Shown here: one piece after another, positions 8,895 through 19,507 of the stretch
Layout of the letters: each line of letters begins with the position of its first letter
How positions within the stretch are numbered: the stretch's first letter is position 1
DNA from: a virus
Strand: one strand, 5' to 3'
DNA length: 34,849 bases
IMG/VR virus record: IMGVR_UViG_3300042446_000807
Location: 1 to 34,849 of that record
Notes under the pieces: generated by a model
Seen by the model: only the letters and a program-made list of their open reading frames with translations
Told to the model about the DNA's origin: nothing
Database searches by the model: none
Program-made: the position numbers and the translations under genes

Positions 8895-11800
8895 ATGGAT
8901 AATAATAAAAATTTTACTCAATCTGGTGAGTCTGCTATACCACAAGAAATTAGAAATTCATCAGATTTTTTACCTTATATTATCAATACAAAAACAAATA
9001 AAAAGTTTTTAGAATCTACATTCGATCAATTAGTTAGTTCTGGTACAACCGAACAAATAAATTACTATTGGGGTAGAGTATCAGGTTCTACATTTGTATA
9101 TAATAACGATGTGTATAATTATGAGCCAAATTCGCTAAGACAAAATTATCAATTTTCTCCAGGATTTACATATCAAGAAAATGATGCTACGCAAGCATTA
9201 TCATATGTAAATATTATAAATCATTTGAAAAATAACGGATATGATATTAACGACGTTGATAGATTATATTCAAATAATGGTTACACCTTAGACTTACCTA
9301 TAAATTCTGATGCATTTATTAATTATATAAATTATTTTTGGATTGATTTGACAATACCAGTATGTTTGATTAATGCTACTCAACAAAATCAAATATATAT
9401 TGAAGATATAATAAATTCACCAAATTACACAACTCCAATACTCAAAAACAACAAATCATTAAAATTACTAAATGGTATGAGAGTATCATTTACAGGAAAC
9501 AATATAAATTTTGGTTCTAATAATATATCACGTGATGCAGTTTATATAGTAGGAGGTGTTGGAAATAAAATATATCTTACTGAAGAAATAGACAAAACTG
9601 GAAAAAATATAAGACCAGGAATAGTATCTTATTCTTTAAAAAATCCAACATTATATGGATCATTGGGTTCTACAGTATTTACATATGACGACTCGATTTA
9701 TACTTCTGGCGAAAAAGAGTATATAGTTATAGATGCGGCATCTACTAATGCAAACCCATGGAGTCGTGTTAATAAATGGTTAAGCAAGTATGCAATTTTT
9801 GAAATATGCAATTATAATGAAATACCATTTAATGAAATTGCAAATATCAATAGTAGAGCAAAACGTCCTATTATAGAATTTAATGCAGATATGGAATTAT
9901 ATAATAGCGGTTTATATCTTCGTGAAACAGTAGAACATATTATAGATTGTAATAACATAATAAATCCAACGATTGATATCGAAGGAAAACCAGAATATAT
10001 TTACTCTAATTCTTCGTTTAATGATACAGACCTTGTTTTATTTTTAAATGCAGATAATACATATTTTAATAATAAAATTTTTACAATACGATATGTTGGT
10101 GGTGAGATAACATTACTTCCATATATAACTTTATTTGAACCAAATGAAAAAATATTAACAAAAACTAGCAATGTAACCGAATACATTGGTGCTGAACTAT
10201 ATTGGAATGGTTCTAAATTTATATTTGGGCAACAGAAAAAATCAAGAGGAAGTAGCCCTTTATTTAATTTATATGACGAACATGGTGTGAATATAAGTCC
10301 TATAATATATAATCAAAATGGTGTGAATATAAGTGCATATCAAAATTCAAATTTTTACGGTGATGCTATATTTTCTTATATAACTAGCACAACATCAGTT
10401 GTAGATCAAGAATTAGGAATTCAAGCTAAAACAAATTCTATGACATCTACTGAATTTATGTTTACTTTTATGAATAAAACATATGGTTCTACTGATGAAG
10501 CCATGCACTATGATAATATAGAAGGGTTGTATTATTATAAAAATAAAGAGAATGATAAGCTATATACAATTTGGAATCCTTTAAAAAATACACAAAGAGT
10601 CCCAGTATTTGAAACAAAAGTATCTGAACAAGATAATATAGAAATACAGTTTGATCTTGGAAATAGCTATAGTGCATCGCTAAATTATATAGTAACAAAT
10701 GAATCCGATTCGTACAAATGGTTTGTTTATGATAAAACTGGAATATCTCTAATTGGTGATAATAGTGAACATGTTATATTCCAAAAAAATAAACAATATA
10801 CAATAACTCCACTTTTAAAAGCAGAAAATATATTACAATTTGTAAACCAATATGGCGAAACAGATAATGATATAACTTATAGTTACCAAACTGATGGTAA
10901 AATAAAACTAAAAATAGAATCAACATATTCTTATAATTCTATCGGATATAAAAATGCAACTAATAATATTAATGGAAAAATATATTTAACAAATAGTGAT
11001 AACACTATTACTTGTTATAAAAATGGAACAAGATTTACACAATATAATATAGAATCAAATATATTAAAAATATCTTCTGATGTGAAAAAAGGTGATGTAT
11101 TTGAACTATCATATATTTCGGATAATGTAAATAAATCACACGATGTTGCTCCAATATTTTCAAATAATCCATTTAATAAAGATATAGATAATATAAGTTA
11201 TAGTGATATTTTAATGCACTTACAAAATCAAATGATAACAAATCCTGCATTTTCTGGATCAGTTACAAATGAAAACAATTATCATTATATCCCAAAAATA
11301 AACACATATGGTGGAATAATTCGTCAACAGTCACATTCACCAGTAATACATAGTGTATTGACTTCTAGAGAAACTAGTGAACCTACTGCTGCAATGCATT
11401 CTGTTGCTATAGATTATGCAAATTTTACACTTTATTTTAAAAACAAAGTAAAACAATTGTGGAATACTCGCAGTTGGGATAATGTAAGAGATTTAGTAAA
11501 CACTGCACTTACAGAAATTAATATAGGAAAATCTTCTGAATTTAAATATGCAAATAGTGATATGGCATATTATGAAAATGGTAAAACTATATCTTATCAA
11601 ATAAAAAATAATACTAACACGTTTTCATTGCTATCAGAAATACATTCTTTTGGATATAATAAAATTCCAACATACATATGGATTTCAGAAAATTCTGGAA
11701 CTGGATATAAGACTAAAATATTAAAGCATAACACAGATTATACTTTTTCAGGAAAATCAGTAGTATTATCTTATGAACCTGTATACAGTGTTCAAAATCC

Positions 11801-14800
11801 TGCGACATTAACAATAACACAATATATAGAGCCATCTTATAGCTTTATACCTTTTAGTTCAGTAAAGTTAGGATTAGAAAAACCATACGATGTAAAAATT
11901 TCAAATGGAAAATTAGAATTGCATGATGGTAGTTTTTATAATTTAACATCAAGTGATATTTTAGATATGAATTCAGTTAACTTTGATGTAGTTGGTGCCG
12001 CATTATATGATCTTGAACTTCGTATATTAAATAATTTACCAGAACAACATAATAATATTGAAAATGTAACCCAATTTATGCCTAAATTTAAAATATATGG
12101 TTCTACTATAGAATGGGAAGAATTTAGAAATAACATTATAAAAGAATTTTATTACTGGAAAAATAGTTTTGATTATGGCAATAAAACTATAATTCCTTGT
12201 GATCCAACTAACGAGTTTTCGTGGAACTATACTACCGTTGGATTTGGTATACCTAGTTGGAGAGGAATATATCTTTATAATTTTGGAACTATTAGACCTA
12301 ACACTCATCCGTGGGAAATGTTAGGACATAATACAAAACCATTGTGGTGGGACACACATTATAGTTGGACTAATTCTACCAAAAGGCAGAAACTAATTAA
12401 TAGTTTAAAATTAGGAATTACAGAAAATCCATCACTTACTACAAGCTATCCTAATCCAAACTATTCATTGATGCATTATGATTGGGATAATAAAACGCTA
12501 GTGACTACTTCTGGTGTTTTGAATGGTCCAGTCTCTGCTGAATTGGTTATTGCTCCAAGTAGTATCAACTATGTAAAGTCATTTGAATATGGCGATATGA
12601 TGTATAACGATGAGTTAAATTGGATGCAATCAAGTGAATACACTTATTCTTTGATAATATCACTAATGAGGTTTATGCCAACAAAAATATTTGAAACTTA
12701 TAGTGCAATAAATTCTATTGAAAAAAAGCAAAATTTATTGTATAACGCAATACAATTAGTATATTCGGATACTGGAACACGAACAACCCCAATACTAAGA
12801 AAAATACATAACGAAACTATTTTAAATTCTGGAATAAGGTCTATTAATATAAAAAATCAAGGATCAAATTATTCAAATCAAACAACCGTAACAGCAAAAA
12901 TATCATCAACTGGTGATGTTGCAAAATTTTTACCAACTATAACAAATGGAAAAATTACTGCGGTAACTATAACTGAATCTGGAATTGGATATAAAAATGA
13001 TATAGAGTTAATAGTAACTGATCCTACTTCTAATGGAAGTGGAGCGTCAATTATTGGAAACATATCTTCTACAAATATTTCTTATATAAATCCAGGAATC
13101 ATGGCAGCTATTGTAGAATATAACAATAATATATACAATCCATCAGAACTTAAAAAAATAATAGAATCTATAAAATTCTCTCCTATTGTTCATATTGGTG
13201 GATATACTAGAAAACAAAATATAGATATTAAGCTAGATGGTAGTTATTTAAAAGGTAACGTATCTATTCCAAAAGAAGATTTTGAAGTAATCTTAACAAA
13301 AAATCCAACTATAAAATCAATATTCTATAGTGGTGTTAGAATTGAAAAAACACAGTCAAACTCATATAGAGTTTGGGGATTTGATATATTAAATCCAAAT
13401 TTTGAAATATACCCACCAAATGTAAACGCATCAGTGGTTGCTGAAAAAATTAATAATTATTCAATTAAAAGATATTTAAAATTTAAAAATAATTCTATAA
13501 AAATTCCATACGGAACAGAGTTTATTAAAAGACAAGATTTGTATAATTTTATGATCGGTCTGGGCGAATTTTATAAAGTAAACGGATTTGAAGTAAATTG
13601 GTATGATGCAGCAAATGATGCCATATCATGGTCAATTGATGAAACCATAGTTGATGATTTTTATCAAAATGGTATAGGTAATTCTATCGTATATAACCAA
13701 GGTTCTCATGGTATTGTTGACCCATTTATTTCTGAAAAAATTTCATTTCCAAAATTGGTTGATAAGAATGGAAAATCAGTAGCTTCTAAAAATATACTAA
13801 TAATACGAAATCAAACTGACACCGAAATTTCAAAAAAGAATCAAAATTTTGATTTATATGGAATCAGCGTAACAGTTAGCGAATATGAACATGTATTAGC
13901 ATTGTCTCCTATAAGTCAATTTGGAGACGTAATATACAATGATGCATTGGGAATTGGACAAAAAAGAATAAAAATTTATGGTGAAAGAACAAGAAACTGG
14001 AATGGCAGAATCGAAGCAAATGGTTATATAGTAACCAGCAATTCTATTTTTGGAAATTTTGAAACTTCTGTAAGAGAAATGGAAAATGATTATGTTAATG
14101 CACAGGGCCGTCCATTAGATTTAAATATTTCAAAAACTTCACGATTTAATGTTGGATATTTAGAACCAAGTTATTTAAATTTAACTACTTCTGATAATAA
14201 CACATTATATCAGTTTTCTATTGGTGAAAGAAAAAGTAAAGGAACGCTTGATGCGATAAATGCATTTACTAGAAATAAAGAATTATTTCAAGGAAATACG
14301 GTTGATTACGAAGTAAGTGAAAATTGGATGGTTAGACTTGGAGATTATGGTGATAAACGTAAGTCAAATCCCATTCAAGTTGAATTAGATAAATCTAGAA
14401 TTAAAACAAACCCACAAGCGGTTCGTCTTAATAAGGTTCCAGTTTTTGATAAATTAGATGACATAGTTATTGATATAAGTGAAAAAGATACCAAATATAT
14501 TGGTGGAGATTTTTCAAAACCTATATCTATAATGCCAATGAAAAATCAAAATTTACAAAATAATAATATATATACTAAAACAGAGTTAGCAAATATTTTT
14601 GAAAATTATTTAACAACTGCTGGACTACCATTAATAACGGAATCAACTCATGCATTCAAATCAATTGATGATATGAATTTGGCATTTGATTCATTAGCAG
14701 ATTATGCCAACATAGAAAATTGGAGTTCTACTAAAGTTTATCGTCAAGGCGATAAAGTAAGATTGAATGGAAAAGTATATCAATTAATAATTGATAGTAC

Positions 14801-17800
14801 AAAACTTAATTATAGTGGTGGAATATTATATGCAAGAGGAAATGTAACATTTCCTACTGCTTCTTCTGGGCAAACTTTTATAATTGGTACAAATTCTAAT
14901 GATATGAAAACCGTAACATTTGAAAAAATAACATCACAAACTATATATGATCCTATAAAAATTAATGGAACTATAACTAATGCAACTACGCTAGCAAACA
15001 AAACTCTCATGTTAGATGGTAAAACTATTATTTTGCAAAAAACAGATAATACTACTGTATATCAACCTATAGAATACATTGGAACAGTAAGTTCACCCAC
15101 ATTCGATGGAACTTCTGGAAAAAGTTTGATTATAGATGGAATAACTATTAACTTAGAAAAAACAATTACCACAAATGAGCAAACAACTGCATTATCTGCA
15201 TTAAATACCGCAATTGAAGATGTAAAAATTTCAACAGCTATTGCATTGGTAATTTCATCTAATAGAATACAAGCATTTAGAAATTTGAGAAGTGAATACC
15301 CAACATATGCGGATTGGACTACTTTCATTGATAATTATTTTAGTGGAATATATGATACATATGGATTAAATATTCCTTATTTAAATACCCAAATTTCAAA
15401 TAGCACTATAGAAAGCAAAACTGAAAAGTTAAATGTATTGCGAAATTCTGACATCGAGTTGATTAATGCTATAAAAAATACTACTTATAGCAATACCGAC
15501 TTGCCTACTCTTTCGGCAAGATCAGAATCAATTGATGCTATAACTAATTCAAGTGTTGCATCTAGAATATTTTCTTCATTTTACGCTGAAATAAAATCAT
15601 CTAGGGCAATAAGTTCTGAAACTATTTTGATTATTGATGTTTTAACATATCCTATAAAATGGAATGTAGACTTATTAGTTGATAAAATTAATTCAATATT
15701 TTTATCATCTGGAAAACCAAGATTAATAGCATCTAAAACTTTATTAAACAACTTAAAAATAACAAAAACAGCAATTGCTCAAGATAATACCCTTGTTATT
15801 AGTTCTGCAACGGCAAATAATGATGTTGGATTTATTGCTTCAACTACCTCATCTAATATATCTGTACCTAATTCTAGTATAATTACATTATCTGAAATTG
15901 TTAATTTAATAAATCTTGCAAAAATTACAAATGTTAGAGCTAGTATAACTAGTGCAAATGGAAATAGTGTATTAACTATTACCAGTAGCAATCCTACACT
16001 TGTTATAGGAACTGCATCTGCCAATACAGATATTGGTATAATTGCTAATCAATATGTCGCTCAAACTACACAATCCAATACAGAATCAGAATTGCAAATA
16101 TACGATATTATTACTCAAATTAATAACGAAAGTATACCTAATATAACCGCGAAAAATGTTAATAACTTCTTGGTAATCGAATCATCAGGCAATTCTCTTA
16201 TTATAGGAAATGGAACTGCTAATATCAAGCTTGGTATATCACAAGTAGAACAAAATGTCAGAGAATATGTAGATAATTTATTTGTCGAAAGCAATTGGCA
16301 ACAAATAACCGATCCTACTGATTTTAAAATATGGGTTCAAGATAATATAGGTTATTTGTTAAATTCAAATACTACATTATCAGGATATAATATGTATCAA
16401 TCATTCGATTTTGATATTAATATCATTGATATATGTCCGGGAGTAGAAGCAGATGATAATGCAATGATAACAGTTGGAAATGATTTGAATGTTTCTGTTG
16501 GTGATTATGTAGTGGTTCTAAATACTAATAGTATTCCAAATATAAATGGTATACATAAAGTTTTAGGCAAAACAAAATCTAATTCTTTCTTAATAGATGC
16601 ATATATTGATACTAATGGATCAAATGGTAAAATATTATTATTAAAACCAACTCGTTTCTCCAGTTCACAAGATTTATTTGATACAATAACAAATGAGTTA
16701 TATTCATCTAATGGCGGTGGATGGAAAGATGGTATGCTTGCATACGTAGACTATGTAAATTATCCTACCGAAGATTTGGATATGGATGGATATAGCAGAG
16801 GTGCTGTTTATAAATGCGTGTCAGATTATACATCCAATAATATATATTTTGAAATCGAAAGATATCAGAATAGAAAGACAAATAATAAAGAAATAAAAAA
16901 TGCAATTATCTATAATGATTTCGTAAATTCATTAAGCTATCTTGAAATTTTTGATCCTGCAAAAGGATTAATACCTGGTGTTGCGGAAAACGAAATTGAT
17001 TTTAAATCGCCATATGACGTTGCAATATATAATAATTCTACTGATATTGATGCATCTTTAGATAATTCTAATTATTGGGGAGAAGAACAGGTTGGAAAAG
17101 TATGGTGGGATTTGGATAATGCAATATATTTAGATTATGAGCAATCGACTTTAGAATACAGACAATCAAATTGGGGTAAACTATATCCAACTGGTAGCAT
17201 TGATGTATACGAATGGGTACGAAGCTCATATTTGCCAGAAGAATATAACCAGTATTCAAATGCAAATATAAAAGTAGATGGTGTAGTTCTTTCAGGACAA
17301 TCAAGATATGAATTAACGTCATATGGCGATACCGTATATTCATGGACAGAAGAAACAACATTTGATCCTATTATTGGTGCTGAAAAAACATATTATTATT
17401 ATTGGGTAAAGAATAAGATTTCTTTACCTAATAATAAAAGAAAATATTCAGTAACTCAATTAAGACAAATAATAGAAGACCCAACCACAGTTGGTATACA
17501 TTGGGTTGCATTTAGTGATTATAATATTTTGTTATTAGGAAATATATCATCATGTGTTTCATGTGCTGGATCAGTATTACAAGTAAACTACGCAAATGAA
17601 AATACTGCATACCATCAAGAATATACATTACTTGCTGAAAATAGTAATGACACATTTATTCCAGAATGGTTGCATATTGGACTTCGTGATAGTGTTGCAG
17701 GTGAAGATAAAAGCATTTATGATTTTAATTATACAAACTGGTCATCAAACATAGTATACTTAACTGGTAATGTAGTAGCATATAATGATCTTTATTATAT

Positions 17801-19478
17801 TTGCCTACAAACCAATAGTTCAAAAAACCCAAAACAAAATATAACTTATTGGAAAAAATTATACTCTGCTAAAGAAATATTTGATGATAAAACACAAACT
17901 AATGTAATAAGAGTATCGGCTCCAAGACAAGTGCCAGATATCTGGCTGCATCGTTTTTCAAGATATGGAAATTTAGTAACACCAAGACAATCTTGGATTA
18001 TGAACCAAATCGAAGCAAGAAGAGTGTTTATAAGTAAAATTAATAAGTTAGTTTCTAAAATAAATGTTGTTAGTGAAATAACAGCATGGGACAAAGTATT
18101 AAATTCTAACATAACAGTTGATAATACTGTTTATAATATGAATGATTATTGGAAGTTTATTGATTGGAAAGACGAATTATTTGATTCTTCTAAAAAAATT
18201 GATAAAATAGTAAATTATAAAGATGATTTGTATGATATAGTAAATCCAATTCAAGGATATTCTGTAAAAGTAAACTTTGCAAATATATATGATGGAATAT
18301 ATAATTATTCGATTTACAAATATGATTTTGGTATTTGGAAAATTGTGTATAAAGAACGTGGGACATTCCAGTTTATAGATGAACTATGGAATTCATATCT
18401 AACTGGTGCAGGATGGGATACTGCATCGTGGGATAGAACTGGATGGGACAATGTTCCTGCGATAGTTTTACAAAGTATTTTTGATACTTTAAAAAATGAC
18501 ATATTTGTAGAAAATTACGAAGCTATGTATGCAGATTTGTGGTTTACTATGGTAAAATATATCATCAGCGAACAAAATTCTATTGATTGGATAATCAAAT
18601 CTACACTAACCGATGTAACTGTAAAATATGCAATGAAAGAGACAAAATCGTATATACCAGATATGGTCGATAGTCTAATAGATTATTTTAACGATATAAA
18701 ACCATTCCATACAAAACTCAGAAACTTTACTGCAAAAAGAAGTATAAGTGATGATTTTATTGTTTCTGTACAAGATCATGGAAAAAAAGCATCAATGACA
18801 TTACAATATAATCAACATACTGAAAAAAACTTTACAGAACTAAATCTAAATGGTGGAAATAATTGGAATTCTTCTAATGATATAGATTATAGTAATTTCA
18901 ATACAACCACATATGATTACATATATGATGGTAATAAATTTATACAACCTAAAGAAGAAGGATGGGCATCTGAACTATTTCCTATGCGTATGACTGATGC
19001 AGTTAGAATTCTAATAACTAGAAATACAAACGGCAGTGTAGAAAATAGTAATTCAGTATACCCAATAATTTTTTCTGATAAAGACGATAAACTAGAATAT
19101 TCAAAATCTACAGCAAATACTATTACTACATTATCTAATGCAGTTCTGTCAACTGATACTATAATCCAAGTAACTGATATTACTAAATTATGGAATCCAG
19201 CTATTTCTGGTGTTGCTTCGGTCAGAGGTATCATATGGATAAATGGTGAGCGTATAACTTATAGAAATATAGAAGGAAACAAACTATTAAATTGTATAAG
19301 AGGAACCAAAGGAACAGTAGCAAGAGGGTATGCATTAAATGATTTGGTGTATTCTGCCAATTCAGAATATGTAACTATAACTCCACCTGAATTTGAATTA
19401 AAAGTTCATGACTGGGACACTGATCTGTGGGATGCTACACTATGGGATAACCCACCAGTGCTTATCGTAAAGATATAA
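8895..19478 (+). CDS. Giant virion structural protein (3527 aa), gp7-position baseplate/tail protein
   Basis: One uninterrupted 3527-codon gene after an AAGGA site. The N-terminus (SSDFLPYIINTKTNKKFL, then EQINYYWGR, and later a INYINYFWI segment) and the C-terminal ADLWFTMVKYIISEQNSID segment plus KPFHTKLRNF belong to a family of giant virion proteins I know from T4-like marine phages, located after gp6. By position it replaces gp7 and perhaps following wedge proteins. Internal modules: G-x-G-Y strand repeats at about 1310-1395; three copies of a ~37-residue IDG unit at about 1980-2095; three copies of an LVIxxxTAN unit at about 2255-2450, resembling flagellin-hook-IN-type repeats; two W-D-rich stretches (WDTASWDRTGWDN near 3175 and WDTDLWDATLWDN at the very end). 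No enzymatic motif seen. Exact role is inferred. Confidence 0.7.
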   Translation: MDNNKNFTQSGESAIPQEIRNSSDFLPYIINTKTNKKFLESTFDQLVSSGTTEQINYYWGRVSGSTFVYNNDVYNYEPNSLRQNYQFSPGFTYQENDATQALSYVNIINHLKNNGYDINDVDRLYSNNGYTLDLPINSDAFINYINYFWIDLTIPVCLINATQQNQIYIEDIINSPNYTTPILKNNKSLKLLNGMRVSFTGNNINFGSNNISRDAVYIVGGVGNKIYLTEEIDKTGKNIRPGIVSYSLKNPTLYGSLGSTVFTYDDSIYTSGEKEYIVIDAASTNANPWSRVNKWLSKYAIFEICNYNEIPFNEIANINSRAKRPIIEFNADMELYNSGLYLRETVEHIIDCNNIINPTIDIEGKPEYIYSNSSFNDTDLVLFLNADNTYFNNKIFTIRYVGGEITLLPYITLFEPNEKILTKTSNVTEYIGAELYWNGSKFIFGQQKKSRGSSPLFNLYDEHGVNISPIIYNQNGVNISAYQNSNFYGDAIFSYITSTTSVVDQELGIQAKTNSMTSTEFMFTFMNKTYGSTDEAMHYDNIEGLYYYKNKENDKLYTIWNPLKNTQRVPVFETKVSEQDNIEIQFDLGNSYSASLNYIVTNESDSYKWFVYDKTGISLIGDNSEHVIFQKNKQYTITPLLKAENILQFVNQYGETDNDITYSYQTDGKIKLKIESTYSYNSIGYKNATNNINGKIYLTNSDNTITCYKNGTRFTQYNIESNILKISSDVKKGDVFELSYISDNVNKSHDVAPIFSNNPFNKDIDNISYSDILMHLQNQMITNPAFSGSVTNENNYHYIPKINTYGGIIRQQSHSPVIHSVLTSRETSEPTAAMHSVAIDYANFTLYFKNKVKQLWNTRSWDNVRDLVNTALTEINIGKSSEFKYANSDMAYYENGKTISYQIKNNTNTFSLLSEIHSFGYNKIPTYIWISENSGTGYKTKILKHNTDYTFSGKSVVLSYEPVYSVQNPATLTITQYIEPSYSFIPFSSVKLGLEKPYDVKISNGKLELHDGSFYNLTSSDILDMNSVNFDVVGAALYDLELRILNNLPEQHNNIENVTQFMPKFKIYGSTIEWEEFRNNIIKEFYYWKNSFDYGNKTIIPCDPTNEFSWNYTTVGFGIPSWRGIYLYNFGTIRPNTHPWEMLGHNTKPLWWDTHYSWTNSTKRQKLINSLKLGITENPSLTTSYPNPNYSLMHYDWDNKTLVTTSGVLNGPVSAELVIAPSSINYVKSFEYGDMMYNDELNWMQSSEYTYSLIISLMRFMPTKIFETYSAINSIEKKQNLLYNAIQLVYSDTGTRTTPILRKIHNETILNSGIRSINIKNQGSNYSNQTTVTAKISSTGDVAKFLPTITNGKITAVTITESGIGYKNDIELIVTDPTSNGSGASIIGNISSTNISYINPGIMAAIVEYNNNIYNPSELKKIIESIKFSPIVHIGGYTRKQNIDIKLDGSYLKGNVSIPKEDFEVILTKNPTIKSIFYSGVRIEKTQSNSYRVWGFDILNPNFEIYPPNVNASVVAEKINNYSIKRYLKFKNNSIKIPYGTEFIKRQDLYNFMIGLGEFYKVNGFEVNWYDAANDAISWSIDETIVDDFYQNGIGNSIVYNQGSHGIVDPFISEKISFPKLVDKNGKSVASKNILIIRNQTDTEISKKNQNFDLYGISVTVSEYEHVLALSPISQFGDVIYNDALGIGQKRIKIYGERTRNWNGRIEANGYIVTSNSIFGNFETSVREMENDYVNAQGRPLDLNISKTSRFNVGYLEPSYLNLTTSDNNTLYQFSIGERKSKGTLDAINAFTRNKELFQGNTVDYEVSENWMVRLGDYGDKRKSNPIQVELDKSRIKTNPQAVRLNKVPVFDKLDDIVIDISEKDTKYIGGDFSKPISIMPMKNQNLQNNNIYTKTELANIFENYLTTAGLPLITESTHAFKSIDDMNLAFDSLADYANIENWSSTKVYRQGDKVRLNGKVYQLIIDSTKLNYSGGILYARGNVTFPTASSGQTFIIGTNSNDMKTVTFEKITSQTIYDPIKINGTITNATTLANKTLMLDGKTIILQKTDNTTVYQPIEYIGTVSSPTFDGTSGKSLIIDGITINLEKTITTNEQTTALSALNTAIEDVKISTAIALVISSNRIQAFRNLRSEYPTYADWTTFIDNYFSGIYDTYGLNIPYLNTQISNSTIESKTEKLNVLRNSDIELINAIKNTTYSNTDLPTLSARSESIDAITNSSVASRIFSSFYAEIKSSRAISSETILIIDVLTYPIKWNVDLLVDKINSIFLSSGKPRLIASKTLLNNLKITKTAIAQDNTLVISSATANNDVGFIASTTSSNISVPNSSIITLSEIVNLINLAKITNVRASITSANGNSVLTITSSNPTLVIGTASANTDIGIIANQYVAQTTQSNTESELQIYDIITQINNESIPNITAKNVNNFLVIESSGNSLIIGNGTANIKLGISQVEQNVREYVDNLFVESNWQQITDPTDFKIWVQDNIGYLLNSNTTLSGYNMYQSFDFDINIIDICPGVEADDNAMITVGNDLNVSVGDYVVVLNTNSIPNINGIHKVLGKTKSNSFLIDAYIDTNGSNGKILLLKPTRFSSSQDLFDTITNELYSSNGGGWKDGMLAYVDYVNYPTEDLDMDGYSRGAVYKCVSDYTSNNIYFEIERYQNRKTNNKEIKNAIIYNDFVNSLSYLEIFDPAKGLIPGVAENEIDFKSPYDVAIYNNSTDIDASLDNSNYWGEEQVGKVWWDLDNAIYLDYEQSTLEYRQSNWGKLYPTGSIDVYEWVRSSYLPEEYNQYSNANIKVDGVVLSGQSRYELTSYGDTVYSWTEETTFDPIIGAEKTYYYYWVKNKISLPNNKRKYSVTQLRQIIEDPTTVGIHWVAFSDYNILLLGNISSCVSCAGSVLQVNYANENTAYHQEYTLLAENSNDTFIPEWLHIGLRDSVAGEDKSIYDFNYTNWSSNIVYLTGNVVAYNDLYYICLQTNSSKNPKQNITYWKKLYSAKEIFDDKTQTNVIRVSAPRQVPDIWLHRFSRYGNLVTPRQSWIMNQIEARRVFISKINKLVSKINVVSEITAWDKVLNSNITVDNTVYNMNDYWKFIDWKDELFDSSKKIDKIVNYKDDLYDIVNPIQGYSVKVNFANIYDGIYNYSIYKYDFGIWKIVYKERGTFQFIDELWNSYLTGAGWDTASWDRTGWDNVPAIVLQSIFDTLKNDIFVENYEAMYADLWFTMVKYIISEQNSIDWIIKSTLTDVTVKYAMKETKSYIPDMVDSLIDYFNDIKPFHTKLRNFTAKRSISDDFIVSVQDHGKKASMTLQYNQHTEKNFTELNLNGGNNWNSSNDIDYSNFNTTTYDYIYDGNKFIQPKEEGWASELFPMRMTDAVRILITRNTNGSVENSNSVYPIIFSDKDDKLEYSKSTANTITTLSNAVLSTDTIIQVTDITKLWNPAISGVASVRGIIWINGERITYRNIEGNKLLNCIRGTKGTVARGYALNDLVYSANSEYVTITPPEFELKVHDWDTDLWDATLWDNPPVLIVKI

Positions 19479-19481
19479 ATA
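19474..19481 (+). promoter_or_regulatory. T4-type late promoter box (TATAAATA)
   Basis: Exact TATAAATA, the T4 late consensus, overlapping the TAA stop of the giant gene. The expected transcript start about six bases downstream would leave a leader of roughly 20 bases containing the AGGTGA ribosome site before the ATG at 19508. In T4 such boxes are read by RNA polymerase with gp55, gp33 and the gp45 clamp. AT-rich sequence makes chance matches possible, but the intergenic placement fits well. Confidence 0.6.
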
Positions 19482-19496
19482 AACATATATAAAGTT

Positions 19497-19502
19497 AGGT
19501 GA
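19497..19502 (+). promoter_or_regulatory. Ribosome binding site AGGTGA deciding the 19508 start
   Basis: AGGTGA ends five bases before the ATG at 19508. The in-frame GTG at 19499 lies inside this site and so is a poor start candidate. Confidence 0.65.
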
Positions 19503-19507
19503 ACGGA

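Noticed and set aside
17068-17361. Minus-strand open frames, such as this 97-codon one within the giant gene
   Set aside because: All minus-strand frames lie opposite strong coding sequence, are hydrophobic antisense readings and lack ribosome sites.
19499-19507. GTG start for the 202-residue structural protein
   Set aside because: The GTG is part of the AGGTGA ribosome site that serves the ATG at 19508.
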